From NCBI GenBank assembly GCA_020432595.1, contig JAGQGA010000007.1:1-29433 (forward strand): DNA of 29,433 nucleotides, given 5' to 3'. The notes under the pieces were generated by a model. It was not told the origin of the DNA. It saw only the letters and a list, made by a program, of their open reading frames with translations, and searched no databases. A program made the translations under genes and the position numbers. The stretch is from Anaerolineales bacterium. GTDB lineage: Bacteria; Chloroflexota; Anaerolineae; Promineifilales; Promineifilaceae. Every line of letters begins with the position of its first letter. Position 1 is the stretch's first letter. This document shows, one piece after another, positions 8,099 through 15,570 of this stretch.

Positions 8099-8620
8099 AT
8101 GATCAAAAAAATTAGCCACATTGCGATTGTTGTTCCTGAGTTAGAGGAGTCAATGGGGTTTTGGGTGGAGGCGCTGGGGCTACCGCTGTCACACATGGAG
8201 CATGTGGCGGACCAGGGGGTAGATGTAGCGTTTTTACCGGCCGGTGAGAGCGATGTTGAACTGCTACAACCGTTAGACGGCGAGAGCGGTGTGGGACGCT
8301 ATTTGCAAAAGTATGGGCCGGGGATGCACCACATTTGCTTTGAGGTGGATGACATTGAGCAGACGCTGGAACGGTTGAAGAAGGCTAACGTACCACTTAT
8401 TAACGAAGAGCCGACGATTGGGACAGGGGGGAAAAAGATCGCCTTTATTCACCCCAAAGGGACTGGCGGGGTGCTGGTGGAACTGTATGAATTGACGGCC
8501 GAGGAGCCGGTGCGCCGTTTGGAGAGCTTGCTGAGTATGCCGCGTCGTTTTCAGGAGTCGAGCAGCGTCTATGTAGAGGGGATTCGGTCGTTTTTGGCAA
8601 GCTGGCGGACAGAGCGGTAG
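8099..8620 (+). CDS. mce: Methylmalonyl-CoA epimerase
   Basis: This small metal-dependent enzyme interconverts (S)- and (R)-methylmalonyl-CoA, linking propionyl-CoA carboxylase to the mutase. The 173-residue product has the vicinal-oxygen-chelate fold: MIKKISHIAIVVPELEESM with the first metal-ligand His at residue 6, ELLQPLDGESGVGRYLQKYG, GMHHICFEVDDIE with the central ligand His, and a C-terminal GGVLVELYEL with the ligand Glu. About 30 residues follow the usual end of the family, forming a basic tail. Start: the ATG at 8099 follows GGGAG at a sensible distance; the frame is open further upstream but without a better site. It is 371 bases downstream of the mutase subunit and only 27 bases before the LLM oxidoreductase gene, so the last two probably form an operon. 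Confidence 0.92.
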   Translation: MIKKISHIAIVVPELEESMGFWVEALGLPLSHMEHVADQGVDVAFLPAGESDVELLQPLDGESGVGRYLQKYGPGMHHICFEVDDIEQTLERLKKANVPLINEEPTIGTGGKKIAFIHPKGTGGVLVELYELTAEEPVRRLESLLSMPRRFQESSSVYVEGIRSFLASWRTER

Positions 8621-8647
8621 GCACGAACACAATGAAAGGATGCTAAC

Positions 8648-9670
8648 GTGATGAAGTTTGACACATGGTTATTGGGGCATGATTTGCGGCAGATGCCGGG
8701 GCTTTCGCAGCAGATTGAGGCGATGGGGTTTGATGGGATGTGGACGGCGGAGGCGGGGAAGGATCCGTTTTTTCCCCTGCTGCTGGTGGCGGAGCATACG
8801 CAGAAGGTCACGTTGGGGACTTCAATTGCGACGGCGTTTCCGCGCACGCCCACGATCTTGGCCCATATGGCGTGGGATTTGGCGGCGTATAGCAACGGCC
8901 GTTTTATCCTGGGTCTTGGCACACAGGTGCGGGCGCATAACGAACGCCGTTTGGGGGTGGCATGGGAGAAGCCAATCAAGCGGATGCGGGAGACAATTGA
9001 GGCGATGCACGCCATTTGGGACTGCTGGCAAAACGGCACGCCGCTGCGGTATGAGGGGGAGTTTTTTAACCTGAGCCTGATGACCCCCTTTTTTAGCGGT
9101 CAGCGGCTGACCGTACCGCGTCCACCGGTGTATATTTCGGCTATCAATGAGCAAATGCTCAAGCTGGCGGGCAAAGTGTGCGACGGGGCGCAGCTGCACC
9201 CGTTTCATTCGCTGCGCTATTTGAAAGAGTTTGCGCTGCCGGTGATTGAGGCGGGGTTGCGGGAAAACGGCCGTTTGCGCTCCGATTTCACCGCCAACGG
9301 CTCCGTGTTTGTCATTCCCACCGATGGCGACGTGCCGGTGGCCGAATACGAAGCCCACACCAAGGGGCAAATGGCCTACTATATGAGTACGCCAGCCTAC
9401 CGGGTGGTGCTGGAAATGCACGGCTGGGTGGAGGTTGGCAAACAATTAAGCGTGCTGGCGCGGCAGGGGACGTGGGACGAAATGCCCAAGCTGCTGACGG
9501 ACGAAATGGTAGATACGTTTACCATCAGTGGCAAATGGAGCGAACTGCCCCGAATTGCCAAAGCGCGGTATGAGGGGGTGCTGGATCGGCTCAATTTTTA
9601 CCTACCTTATAAGCCGGGGGCTGATGATGCGGGTTGGGCAGCGGCGATTGCGGGCTTTAAAAGTGATTAA
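8648..9670 (+). CDS. LLM-class flavin/F420-dependent oxidoreductase
   Basis: A 340-residue bacterial-luciferase-like TIM barrel. Recognisable pieces are MMKFDTWLL, IEAMGFDGMWTAEAGKDPF, VTLGTSIATAFPRTPTILAH, SNGRFILGLGTQVRAHNERR and VPRPPVYISAINEQMLKLAG. The layout resembles the TIGR03617 type of F420-linked oxidoreductases, but the cofactor (F420 or FMN) and substrate cannot be read from sequence. AAAGGA at 8635-8640 serves either the GTG at 8648 (7-base spacing) or the ATG at 8651 (10-base spacing); the two proteins differ by one residue. It follows the epimerase gene closely, suggesting co-transcription and perhaps a role in the same acyl-CoA metabolism, though no direct link is known. Transcription ends at the strong terminator at 9775-9815. 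Confidence 0.87.
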   Translation: MMKFDTWLLGHDLRQMPGLSQQIEAMGFDGMWTAEAGKDPFFPLLLVAEHTQKVTLGTSIATAFPRTPTILAHMAWDLAAYSNGRFILGLGTQVRAHNERRLGVAWEKPIKRMRETIEAMHAIWDCWQNGTPLRYEGEFFNLSLMTPFFSGQRLTVPRPPVYISAINEQMLKLAGKVCDGAQLHPFHSLRYLKEFALPVIEAGLRENGRLRSDFTANGSVFVIPTDGDVPVAEYEAHTKGQMAYYMSTPAYRVVLEMHGWVEVGKQLSVLARQGTWDEMPKLLTDEMVDTFTISGKWSELPRIAKARYEGVLDRLNFYLPYKPGADDAGWAAAIAGFKSD

Positions 9671-9681
9671 GAAAATAGGAC

Positions 9682-9762
9682 GCAGATTTGCCTGTATGTG
9701 CCGCGGTTGTGCAACAACATCTTCCTGATGGCTCTTTTATCAGGACAATCGTGTAAATCTGC
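9682..9762. repeat. Degenerate foldback (GCAGATTT / AAATCTGC) with inner hairpin
   Basis: GCAGATTT at 9682-9689 is complementary to AAATCTGC at 9755-9762. Between them CCTGAT (9724-9729) pairs with ATCAGG (9739-9744). Similar CGCAGATTT-type repeats are common between genes in this and other phyla. It fills most of the space between the oxidoreductase gene and its terminator. Confidence 0.4.
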
Positions 9763-9774
9763 TTCCTGTTTACG

Positions 9775-9815
9775 AAAAAAGCCCCGAACCAGCTTGGCCG
9801 TTTCGGGGCTTTTTT
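9775..9815. terminator. Strong bidirectional intrinsic terminator
   Basis: AAAAAAGCCCCGAA (9775-9788) and TTCGGGGCTTTTTT (9802-9815) form a perfect 14-bp arm pair around a 13-base loop: a GC-rich stem with A and T tracts on either side. It therefore works in both directions, ending the LLM oxidoreductase transcript on the plus strand and the exported-protein operon (gene end at 9837) on the minus strand. Confidence 0.92.
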
Positions 9816-9836
9816 CTGACAGGTGTCGTATGCGAA

Positions 9837-12800
9837 CTATTTGTGAATGGTGGGCAGATAAATGAAATGGATTGATGTACCAACAGTAATGGTTACGGTA
9901 GCCGTATTTGACTCTCTTCCTTCATTGTCCATGACCCGATATCCAAGGGTGTCTGTGCCGACAAAACCAGCATCAGGCGTGTAGGTAATCGCCCCAGAAC
10001 TGGGATTAACGGACACAGTGCCGTTGCTTGGTTCAGCCACAATAGTGACGGTGCTGGGGTTCAGGCTGCCGTCGGGGTCGCTGTCGTTGGCGAGGATGTC
10101 AATGATAACGGCCGTTTCCACCTCCGTCCTCCCCACATCATCAGCCGCATGAGGGCGCAGGTTCTCCGTCACCTCAAAGGCGCGGCTGTTGCTGGCATTC
10201 CCAGCCGCTACCGAGAGCGTTCCCGTTCCCGACGCAGTAGCCATCAGCGTTGTGGTCGCCACACCCTCAGCGTTGGTGGCGACTGTTGTGGCTGCCAGTA
10301 GACCTAGGGTGGTGCTAAACGCAATCTCACGGTTAGCCACGGGCTGACCCAAGCCATCAAACAGGGTGGCAGTGACGGTTGCCGTACCGTCAATCCCGAT
10401 TTCTGTTGGATTGACTTGCAGCAGCAATTGCGCGTTACCCTCGAAGTTTTGCCCCACTAGACGGGCAACCAGAAAATCACCCGTCGAGACAACAGGAACG
10501 GCCGTATAATCGTTGAGCGTCTCGCTGTAGGTTCCCTCAATAACCGTCCCATCCTCTTTCACTTCGCCGCTGAAAACAACCTGCTGCGTCGCGGTGCGCC
10601 CGGCAATGAGGCGGCTAAAAACATCGGTCTGGAAGCTGATTTGCTTTGTCGCTTCGTCGTAACTGCCAGACACAGGGACATCAGATTCATACAAAGTGCT
10701 ACAGTCGCTGCACAGTGTCCCGGTAACGGAACCATCGCTGCCAATGTTCAGGTTAAAGCCAAGTTCCATGATGCCCAACTGCACCGGCGTATTCACATAC
10801 ATGCTGCCGACATAGGTATTGGCATCGTTGGCTTGTTGCCATCTGGTAGCCTGACCGGCAGACGCTTGCGCCGCAGTACTCTGTTGGGCGGCGCGAACGG
10901 CCGTTTCCCACTTCGGCATCTCTTCCGCCAAACCCGCCACCACTTCGGCTGGAACTGGCAATCCGTGCGTCTCTGCCTCAACCCGCTGCCGCTCAAGCTC
11001 GGCCAAACGCTGGAACGAAGAGGGAGTGACATAGGTGGTGTCCATCCGAATTTCAATGTCTTGGAGCTTGCTTAAATCAAGCTTGGTATTTTCAGTGGGA
11101 TTGTTCAGATCAATCGTAATACGCCATTGGGTTGCGGCTACACTTAGATTAAAGAAATTATCAGCGATGAGGTTGACATTGGGTTCAGCCGTTAGCCCTA
11201 AATTGACGTGAGTCGTCATCACAGCATCTCTTCGATTGGGGTCAAAACCGGGCGGCAACGAGTGACCAATCATTAAGGCCGGCCCCGGATCGTATGACAC
11301 CTCATCCAGGCTACCATTACGATAGGTCGCTTGCCCCCCGTGGCTGAGGGTGACTTTGGGCAAATCGCCTGCAAATATGGCTGGGTCTTGCGTGGTGACC
11401 ATATTGAGCCAGACACCCCGGCAGCCCACCGCCGTCCTACACCCTGGATCGCCCTCATTGCCTGAGCTGGTGCGCGAGATACGGTTGTTGAAGACACCAT
11501 GCACGAATTTGGGATCATCAAGGGTGGTGCTAAAGAGGAAGACAATGCTATCAAACCCGGTTTCGTTGTTGGTAATCCGGCTTTCTTGCAGCAAGGTTTG
11601 GAAACGGGCATTACGAACGGCCGTTACTTCTTCAGGCGTTAAATTCCCATCCGGGTTCAAATTCTCATCGCTCAACCCTAGCAAATCCTCAACCAACGAA
11701 AGCCGATAAGTCACTTTTGAGAACTGCGTATTTGGAAGCCCAGCGTAATCGCTGGCTAACTTATTGAGAAATGCCCGCAGATTAGTCACATTACGTACCC
11801 GATACAGCTCGTGCATGTAGCTAACAGGGTGAAGGGTGTGATATTCCAAGGCCTTAGCCGTGAGATAAGCCGCCTGGGTCGCTTGGTCTAACGTGCGGGC
11901 GACTTCCAGAGCCGCACCATCACGGAACAGGCGGAAGTATGGCTTAGACAGATAGCTCTCTTGGATAGAGGCAATAGTCCCTTGCCGTTGAGTCAGCGTA
12001 AGCAGATATTGCTCAACCAGCAGATTGTGTTCAGACACCATTTTATTAAACTGGGTTTGGGCAATTTGCAGTTCAATCAATAGCTCCGTCTGCTCTAGCA
12101 ACAAATCAAAAACAAGCTGTTGGCTGTCCAAGGCGGTTAGACGCGCCTCCTTTTCCGCCTCCTTGAGGGTAATGAGGGAATCATATTGACCGATAATGGC
12201 ATCGTTGGGCGAATAGACAAACTCGCTGGTAGAAATGTGAACCCGTTCCAGGTTAACGCCGGCCGTGCTGTTGAGCGCAAATTCAAGCGAGGTTTCGTTG
12301 CTGACGCTACAACCCCCAAGGAGACAGCCAAGAGGATTCGCCTCAACCTTGATGGTTGTCTTGTTGCTAGCCGTCGTTGAGAAAGAGCTATTGAGATAAT
12401 CCGTTTCTGAATTTGAGGTAGCCACACTTTGCGTACTCTGCATGGCGTTGAGCTTGCCAATGGCAATTTGATAGGCGCTAATATCTTGAGCCGTGCCTAA
12501 GGTAATTCTCATGCGCTCATTCGACAATTCTTCCTCTCGACGAATACGCTCGATGTTGTTTTCGATACGGCGTGCTACCAAAGACACTTCTTTTTCAGCC
12601 GCCAACATATCCCAATAATTTTGCCCCATTAAGCCCGACGTTTCGGCTGGGCCATCAATTTTGCCGTTGTTGTTCGGGTCTTTGAAGCCACAGGTCTCAA
12701 AATCTTTTAGCCCATCACCGTTGTTGTCGGTGCTGGCACCGCAAAGCACCGTCAAATCATTGTCAAAATCGTTTTCCAGAGCAGTCAGTTCGTTTTGCAG

Positions 12801-14297
12801 GTCATTAAATTTTTCATCAAACGTGCGTTGGCTGCCCCGCAGATCGTCATCAGCTTGTTTGGCGCTATTCAATAAACCACCATATTCATTACAGGTCACA
12901 GGGTCGCCACAGGTGAAGTTCAGCAATTCTTCAAATGTTTTTAAGGGAACAAATGTATTTTCGTAGCCAAGCGGGTTGAGACCTGCCCGAATATTCTGCG
13001 CCTGTTGTTCCAAGCGACGAATATTGTTCATTATGTCGCGCCCGCCGTTTTCCATAAAGCTCAATTTGCTTTCATCAACCTCGGTAGTGGCAGGATCATC
13101 GGCCGTGAGGGCGGCGGCTTGACGCGCCAAAGCGGCGGCCTGCAAATATTGCGCCTCCATTGCTTTTTCCAAGCGGGTCAGGGCGACCTGATCCCCATTT
13201 CCGCCCAATAGCCTATCTCGTTTGGCTAGCTCGGTGAGGGCGGTGACGGTGCGCTCACTGGCCGCGCTAAATAGCTGGAATTCGCGGTCGGTGAACAGAT
13301 CACCAATAAAGGTGTCGGTGGCACTGTTAAGATTGAAGTTGAGAGTATAGAGCAGCATTTCGATGCTCAGGTTGTAATGATGCAAGGCACGCTCTAGCTG
13401 TTTTTGCTCATTTCGCACCAATTGTTCTGTATCGGTGCCATTGGTGCTAAAGGGGAGACGAAGGGCATCAACCATAAATTCGTTGCCAAAAATGAGGTGA
13501 ATGTTAGCGATTTCGCGGGTTGATTCCAGTAGCCCAAATATCCCCAAATCACGAACGCGATCATTTTGCCCATCGGCTCCCTTGCTGATGCTGCCATCGC
13601 CGTTGACGGTGATTGTGTCAAAATTAAAGGTGAGGTTGGCTGGTTCGGCCACCACGAGGGCAGCAAAGAGGCGTTGAGCGTCGATCATTTGGTTACGAAT
13701 GTCGCTGGAGCCTGAACTAGCGCCTGTGCTTAAATCGCCATTGGGGACGCGGCGTGTCTTTTGCTGTTGGCTTAACTCGTCCCAAGTGGGGCAGTAGCCG
13801 TAGAGGTCGAGTTTGAGCTGGTCGCCGGGGTCGTCTACATTTTGGGGGATGGCACCCACGCCCACATACGGCTCGTCGTAGTCGGCACAGAAGCGCCAGT
13901 ATAAACGGCCGTTATTAAAATCAAGATAATTATTTTGAATCCCGGTAACGCTAAAGCTACAGGCATCGGGGTCATTATTGTTGGCAACACAGGTCGCGGG
14001 GTCAAGCCGCTGCAATTCACGCGACCGAAAGTGGCTGCCGGTATCTAGCAAGGCTTGAGCCAGCGTGTAGGCATCAAGATAATCCTGCTTAGTTAATTTA
14101 GTTGGTGGCGCACTGTCCGAAGTTAAGGTCAAGCTCCCTGTCGGATCGCTGCTGGTAGCTCCCAATGGGCTAAAATCAGCCGCCGTTAGCTTAGCTGGCT
14201 CGCCTGTTTGTGCCGAGCCAGTTGCAAGGCCGAGGCCAGCCAGCAAAAAGAGCAGGAGCAAGGGAATGATCAGCCTTGGTAATGATAGTCGTTTCAT
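9837..14297 (-). CDS. Giant exported coiled-coil protein with C-terminal Ig-like and cadherin-like domains
   Basis: The 1486-residue product begins with a Sec signal peptide (MKRLSLPRLIIPLLLLFLLA, cleavage probably near GSA/QT, residue 28). The long middle is rich in Glu, Gln, Leu and Ala heptads (about residues 330-460, 550-620 and 690-780) and should form coiled coils. Near 517-548 two Asp/Asn-rich loops, DNNGDGLKDFE and DPNNNGKIDG, look like calcium-binding EF-hand or thrombospondin-3 units. An invasin-like Ig domain spans about 1291-1378 and a tandem-95/cadherin-like domain about 1379-1475. The chain ends IYLPTIHK. I prefer the ATG at 14297, with AAAGGA seven bases upstream, because it starts directly at the signal peptide; an ATG at 14357 overlapping the previous stop as TAATG is possible. 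The role is unknown; a cell-surface structural or adhesive function is inferred. Confidence 0.8.
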   Translation of the reverse strand: MKRLSLPRLIIPLLLLFLLAGLGLATGSAQTGEPAKLTAADFSPLGATSSDPTGSLTLTSDSAPPTKLTKQDYLDAYTLAQALLDTGSHFRSRELQRLDPATCVANNNDPDACSFSVTGIQNNYLDFNNGRLYWRFCADYDEPYVGVGAIPQNVDDPGDQLKLDLYGYCPTWDELSQQQKTRRVPNGDLSTGASSGSSDIRNQMIDAQRLFAALVVAEPANLTFNFDTITVNGDGSISKGADGQNDRVRDLGIFGLLESTREIANIHLIFGNEFMVDALRLPFSTNGTDTEQLVRNEQKQLERALHHYNLSIEMLLYTLNFNLNSATDTFIGDLFTDREFQLFSAASERTVTALTELAKRDRLLGGNGDQVALTRLEKAMEAQYLQAAALARQAAALTADDPATTEVDESKLSFMENGGRDIMNNIRRLEQQAQNIRAGLNPLGYENTFVPLKTFEELLNFTCGDPVTCNEYGGLLNSAKQADDDLRGSQRTFDEKFNDLQNELTALENDFDNDLTVLCGASTDNNGDGLKDFETCGFKDPNNNGKIDGPAETSGLMGQNYWDMLAAEKEVSLVARRIENNIERIRREEELSNERMRITLGTAQDISAYQIAIGKLNAMQSTQSVATSNSETDYLNSSFSTTASNKTTIKVEANPLGCLLGGCSVSNETSLEFALNSTAGVNLERVHISTSEFVYSPNDAIIGQYDSLITLKEAEKEARLTALDSQQLVFDLLLEQTELLIELQIAQTQFNKMVSEHNLLVEQYLLTLTQRQGTIASIQESYLSKPYFRLFRDGAALEVARTLDQATQAAYLTAKALEYHTLHPVSYMHELYRVRNVTNLRAFLNKLASDYAGLPNTQFSKVTYRLSLVEDLLGLSDENLNPDGNLTPEEVTAVRNARFQTLLQESRITNNETGFDSIVFLFSTTLDDPKFVHGVFNNRISRTSSGNEGDPGCRTAVGCRGVWLNMVTTQDPAIFAGDLPKVTLSHGGQATYRNGSLDEVSYDPGPALMIGHSLPPGFDPNRRDAVMTTHVNLGLTAEPNVNLIADNFFNLSVAATQWRITIDLNNPTENTKLDLSKLQDIEIRMDTTYVTPSSFQRLAELERQRVEAETHGLPVPAEVVAGLAEEMPKWETAVRAAQQSTAAQASAGQATRWQQANDANTYVGSMYVNTPVQLGIMELGFNLNIGSDGSVTGTLCSDCSTLYESDVPVSGSYDEATKQISFQTDVFSRLIAGRTATQQVVFSGEVKEDGTVIEGTYSETLNDYTAVPVVSTGDFLVARLVGQNFEGNAQLLLQVNPTEIGIDGTATVTATLFDGLGQPVANREIAFSTTLGLLAATTVATNAEGVATTTLMATASGTGTLSVAAGNASNSRAFEVTENLRPHAADDVGRTEVETAVIIDILANDSDPDGSLNPSTVTIVAEPSNGTVSVNPSSGAITYTPDAGFVGTDTLGYRVMDNEGRESNTATVTITVGTSIHFIYLPTIHK

Positions 14298-14315
14298 CCA
14301 TCTATCCTTTACAGA

Positions 14316-14341
14316 TAGGGTCGAGGCCTGCCTCGACCCTA
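14316..14341. repeat. Perfect 12-bp stem hairpin between the two exported-protein genes
   Basis: TAGGGTCGAGGC and GCCTCGACCCTA are perfect inverted copies separated by only CT. On the minus-strand transcript the hairpin lies between the stop of the collar-like gene and the ribosome-binding site of the giant coiled-coil gene. It has no T-run, so it is more likely a repeat element or a processing/attenuation hairpin than a terminator. Similar GTAGGG...CCCTAC hairpins are frequent in this group of genomes. Confidence 0.7.
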
Positions 14342-14356
14342 CGACAACGTGTTCCA

Positions 14357-15415
14357 TTAGCGAGTCCGGCAGATTTTGAGCAGGTTGGTATATGGGGGGA
14401 CAGTGTTGATGGTTTGGGTGCCAGTGTGGCTGAGCTGGGGGATAGCCACAGTGTGAGAATGCGCACCGGCCGCTCCTACTGCTAACGTGCCTACTGCATG
14501 ATAATGGTTGCCTTCTCCGCGTGCGTTTTGTGCGGCAGGTGGCTCCGCTACAAGAATTGCCTGATCAGTCCAACCATTATTAAATTCTTTCACAAAGTAG
14601 TTACCCTCTCCGGGGTCGCCCAGACTAACATTTGCTACCGAGCCAGTAGCACCGCTAATCGGATGCGGATGGTTTCCTGCTGTTGCGGTGGAGATTCCGA
14701 TAGCAACAGACGACGCATTGCTGAATTGAATGGTTTGTTGGGCAGCACCCCCTGTGGTTAGCTCCCCACTATTTTGTGTCGCGCCTCGTACCATTTGACC
14801 ACGCAGATCAGGCGTAGCCTGCCCGTTGTAAGGGCTGAGCGGGTCGTTAATAACAGAGCCATCACAAGCCACAAAACCATCGGGAATGGGGATGTTAACG
14901 TTGGGGCGCCACCAATCAACGACACCACCAACAGGAACGCCATTGTGGGCATCTTCAGCTTGTACGGCATAGGGTACACCGGACAATCGTTCGCGGGGCA
15001 TCATTTCGGCAAAGGGGGCAACCGTAACGCCAATAAAGCGATCAGCACTATCGGTAAAGATGGCAGCAGGGATATCCTTGATAGTAGCACTAAAGTTGCC
15101 GCTATGAACAGCGATGCCGTTAAGCGTTTGGGTGAAAAGAGGGTTGGGTGTGCCCATGGATTCATAGATTTTAAAGGTGATGTCGTATTCACCATCAGCG
15201 ATTGGGTTGTTGTCGCTGTCGCGGAGGGTGCCACGATAGTTGAAGCTAGTGGGAACGGCAGGAACGGCCACTGTGGCCGAATCTTGTTCTAGTTTGCTAA
15301 ACGCAGCATTGACTACTTGCTCATGGCCGAAGAAGGCCAAGCTGCCGTAGGCGGTAGCGAGCGTGATAACAATAAGACCAATCCATTGTGCTAAGGTGTT
15401 GAACTTTTTAAGCAT
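14357..15415 (-). CDS. Exported or membrane-anchored protein with phage-tail-collar-like domain
   Basis: A 352-residue product starting MLKKFNTLAQWIGLIVITLA, a signal peptide or N-terminal anchor. Residues from about 55 (FNYRGTLRDSDNNPIADGEY ... FKIYES ... RERLSGVPYAVQAED) match an N-terminal domain common in large exported proteins of Chloroflexota and relatives. Then GGVVDWWRPNVNIPIPDGF, VACDGSVIN and TPDLRGQMVRGA match the tail-fibre collar domain. The C-terminal part carries three His-rich turns, GNHPHP, GNHYHAVG and AGAHSHTV, as in collar and receptor-tip proteins that bind metal in a trimer. The ATG at 15415 is chosen because AAGGAG precedes it by nine bases. It is the first gene of a two-gene operon with the giant protein and is divergent from the XRE-NB-ARC-TPR gene. 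No other phage gene is near, so a domesticated surface role is inferred. Confidence 0.8.
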   Translation of the reverse strand: MLKKFNTLAQWIGLIVITLATAYGSLAFFGHEQVVNAAFSKLEQDSATVAVPAVPTSFNYRGTLRDSDNNPIADGEYDITFKIYESMGTPNPLFTQTLNGIAVHSGNFSATIKDIPAAIFTDSADRFIGVTVAPFAEMMPRERLSGVPYAVQAEDAHNGVPVGGVVDWWRPNVNIPIPDGFVACDGSVINDPLSPYNGQATPDLRGQMVRGATQNSGELTTGGAAQQTIQFSNASSVAIGISTATAGNHPHPISGATGSVANVSLGDPGEGNYFVKEFNNGWTDQAILVAEPPAAQNARGEGNHYHAVGTLAVGAAGAHSHTVAIPQLSHTGTQTINTVPPYTNLLKICRTR

Positions 15416-15488
15416 GGGGAGACTCTCCTTATGATTTGTCATACATCCAAATTTGTAACTTTGAGTATAGCGGTTGAATTTATGGAGT

Positions 15489-15533
15489 TTGTCCCCATAT
15501 ATGATAGGATCGGGGGGACAAAAAGGGGGACAG
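15489..15533. promoter_or_regulatory. Possible operator in the divergent promoter region
   Basis: TTGTCCCC (15489-15496) is inverted as GGGGACAA (15514-15521), and the half-site is repeated directly as GGGGACAG (15526-15533). Three GGGGACA half-sites in 45 bases lie between the collar-like operon and the XRE-domain regulator. This is where an autoregulator with an HTH domain would be expected to bind. The assignment rests only on symmetry and position. Confidence 0.4.
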
Positions 15534-15570
15534 TTATGTATTTTGGGTTGATAATGGTTGAGGGCACTCG

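Noticed and set aside
14357..15415. Prophage region
   Set aside because: Only a collar-like domain is present. It is joined to an export signal and no terminase, capsid, portal or integrase gene is in the window.
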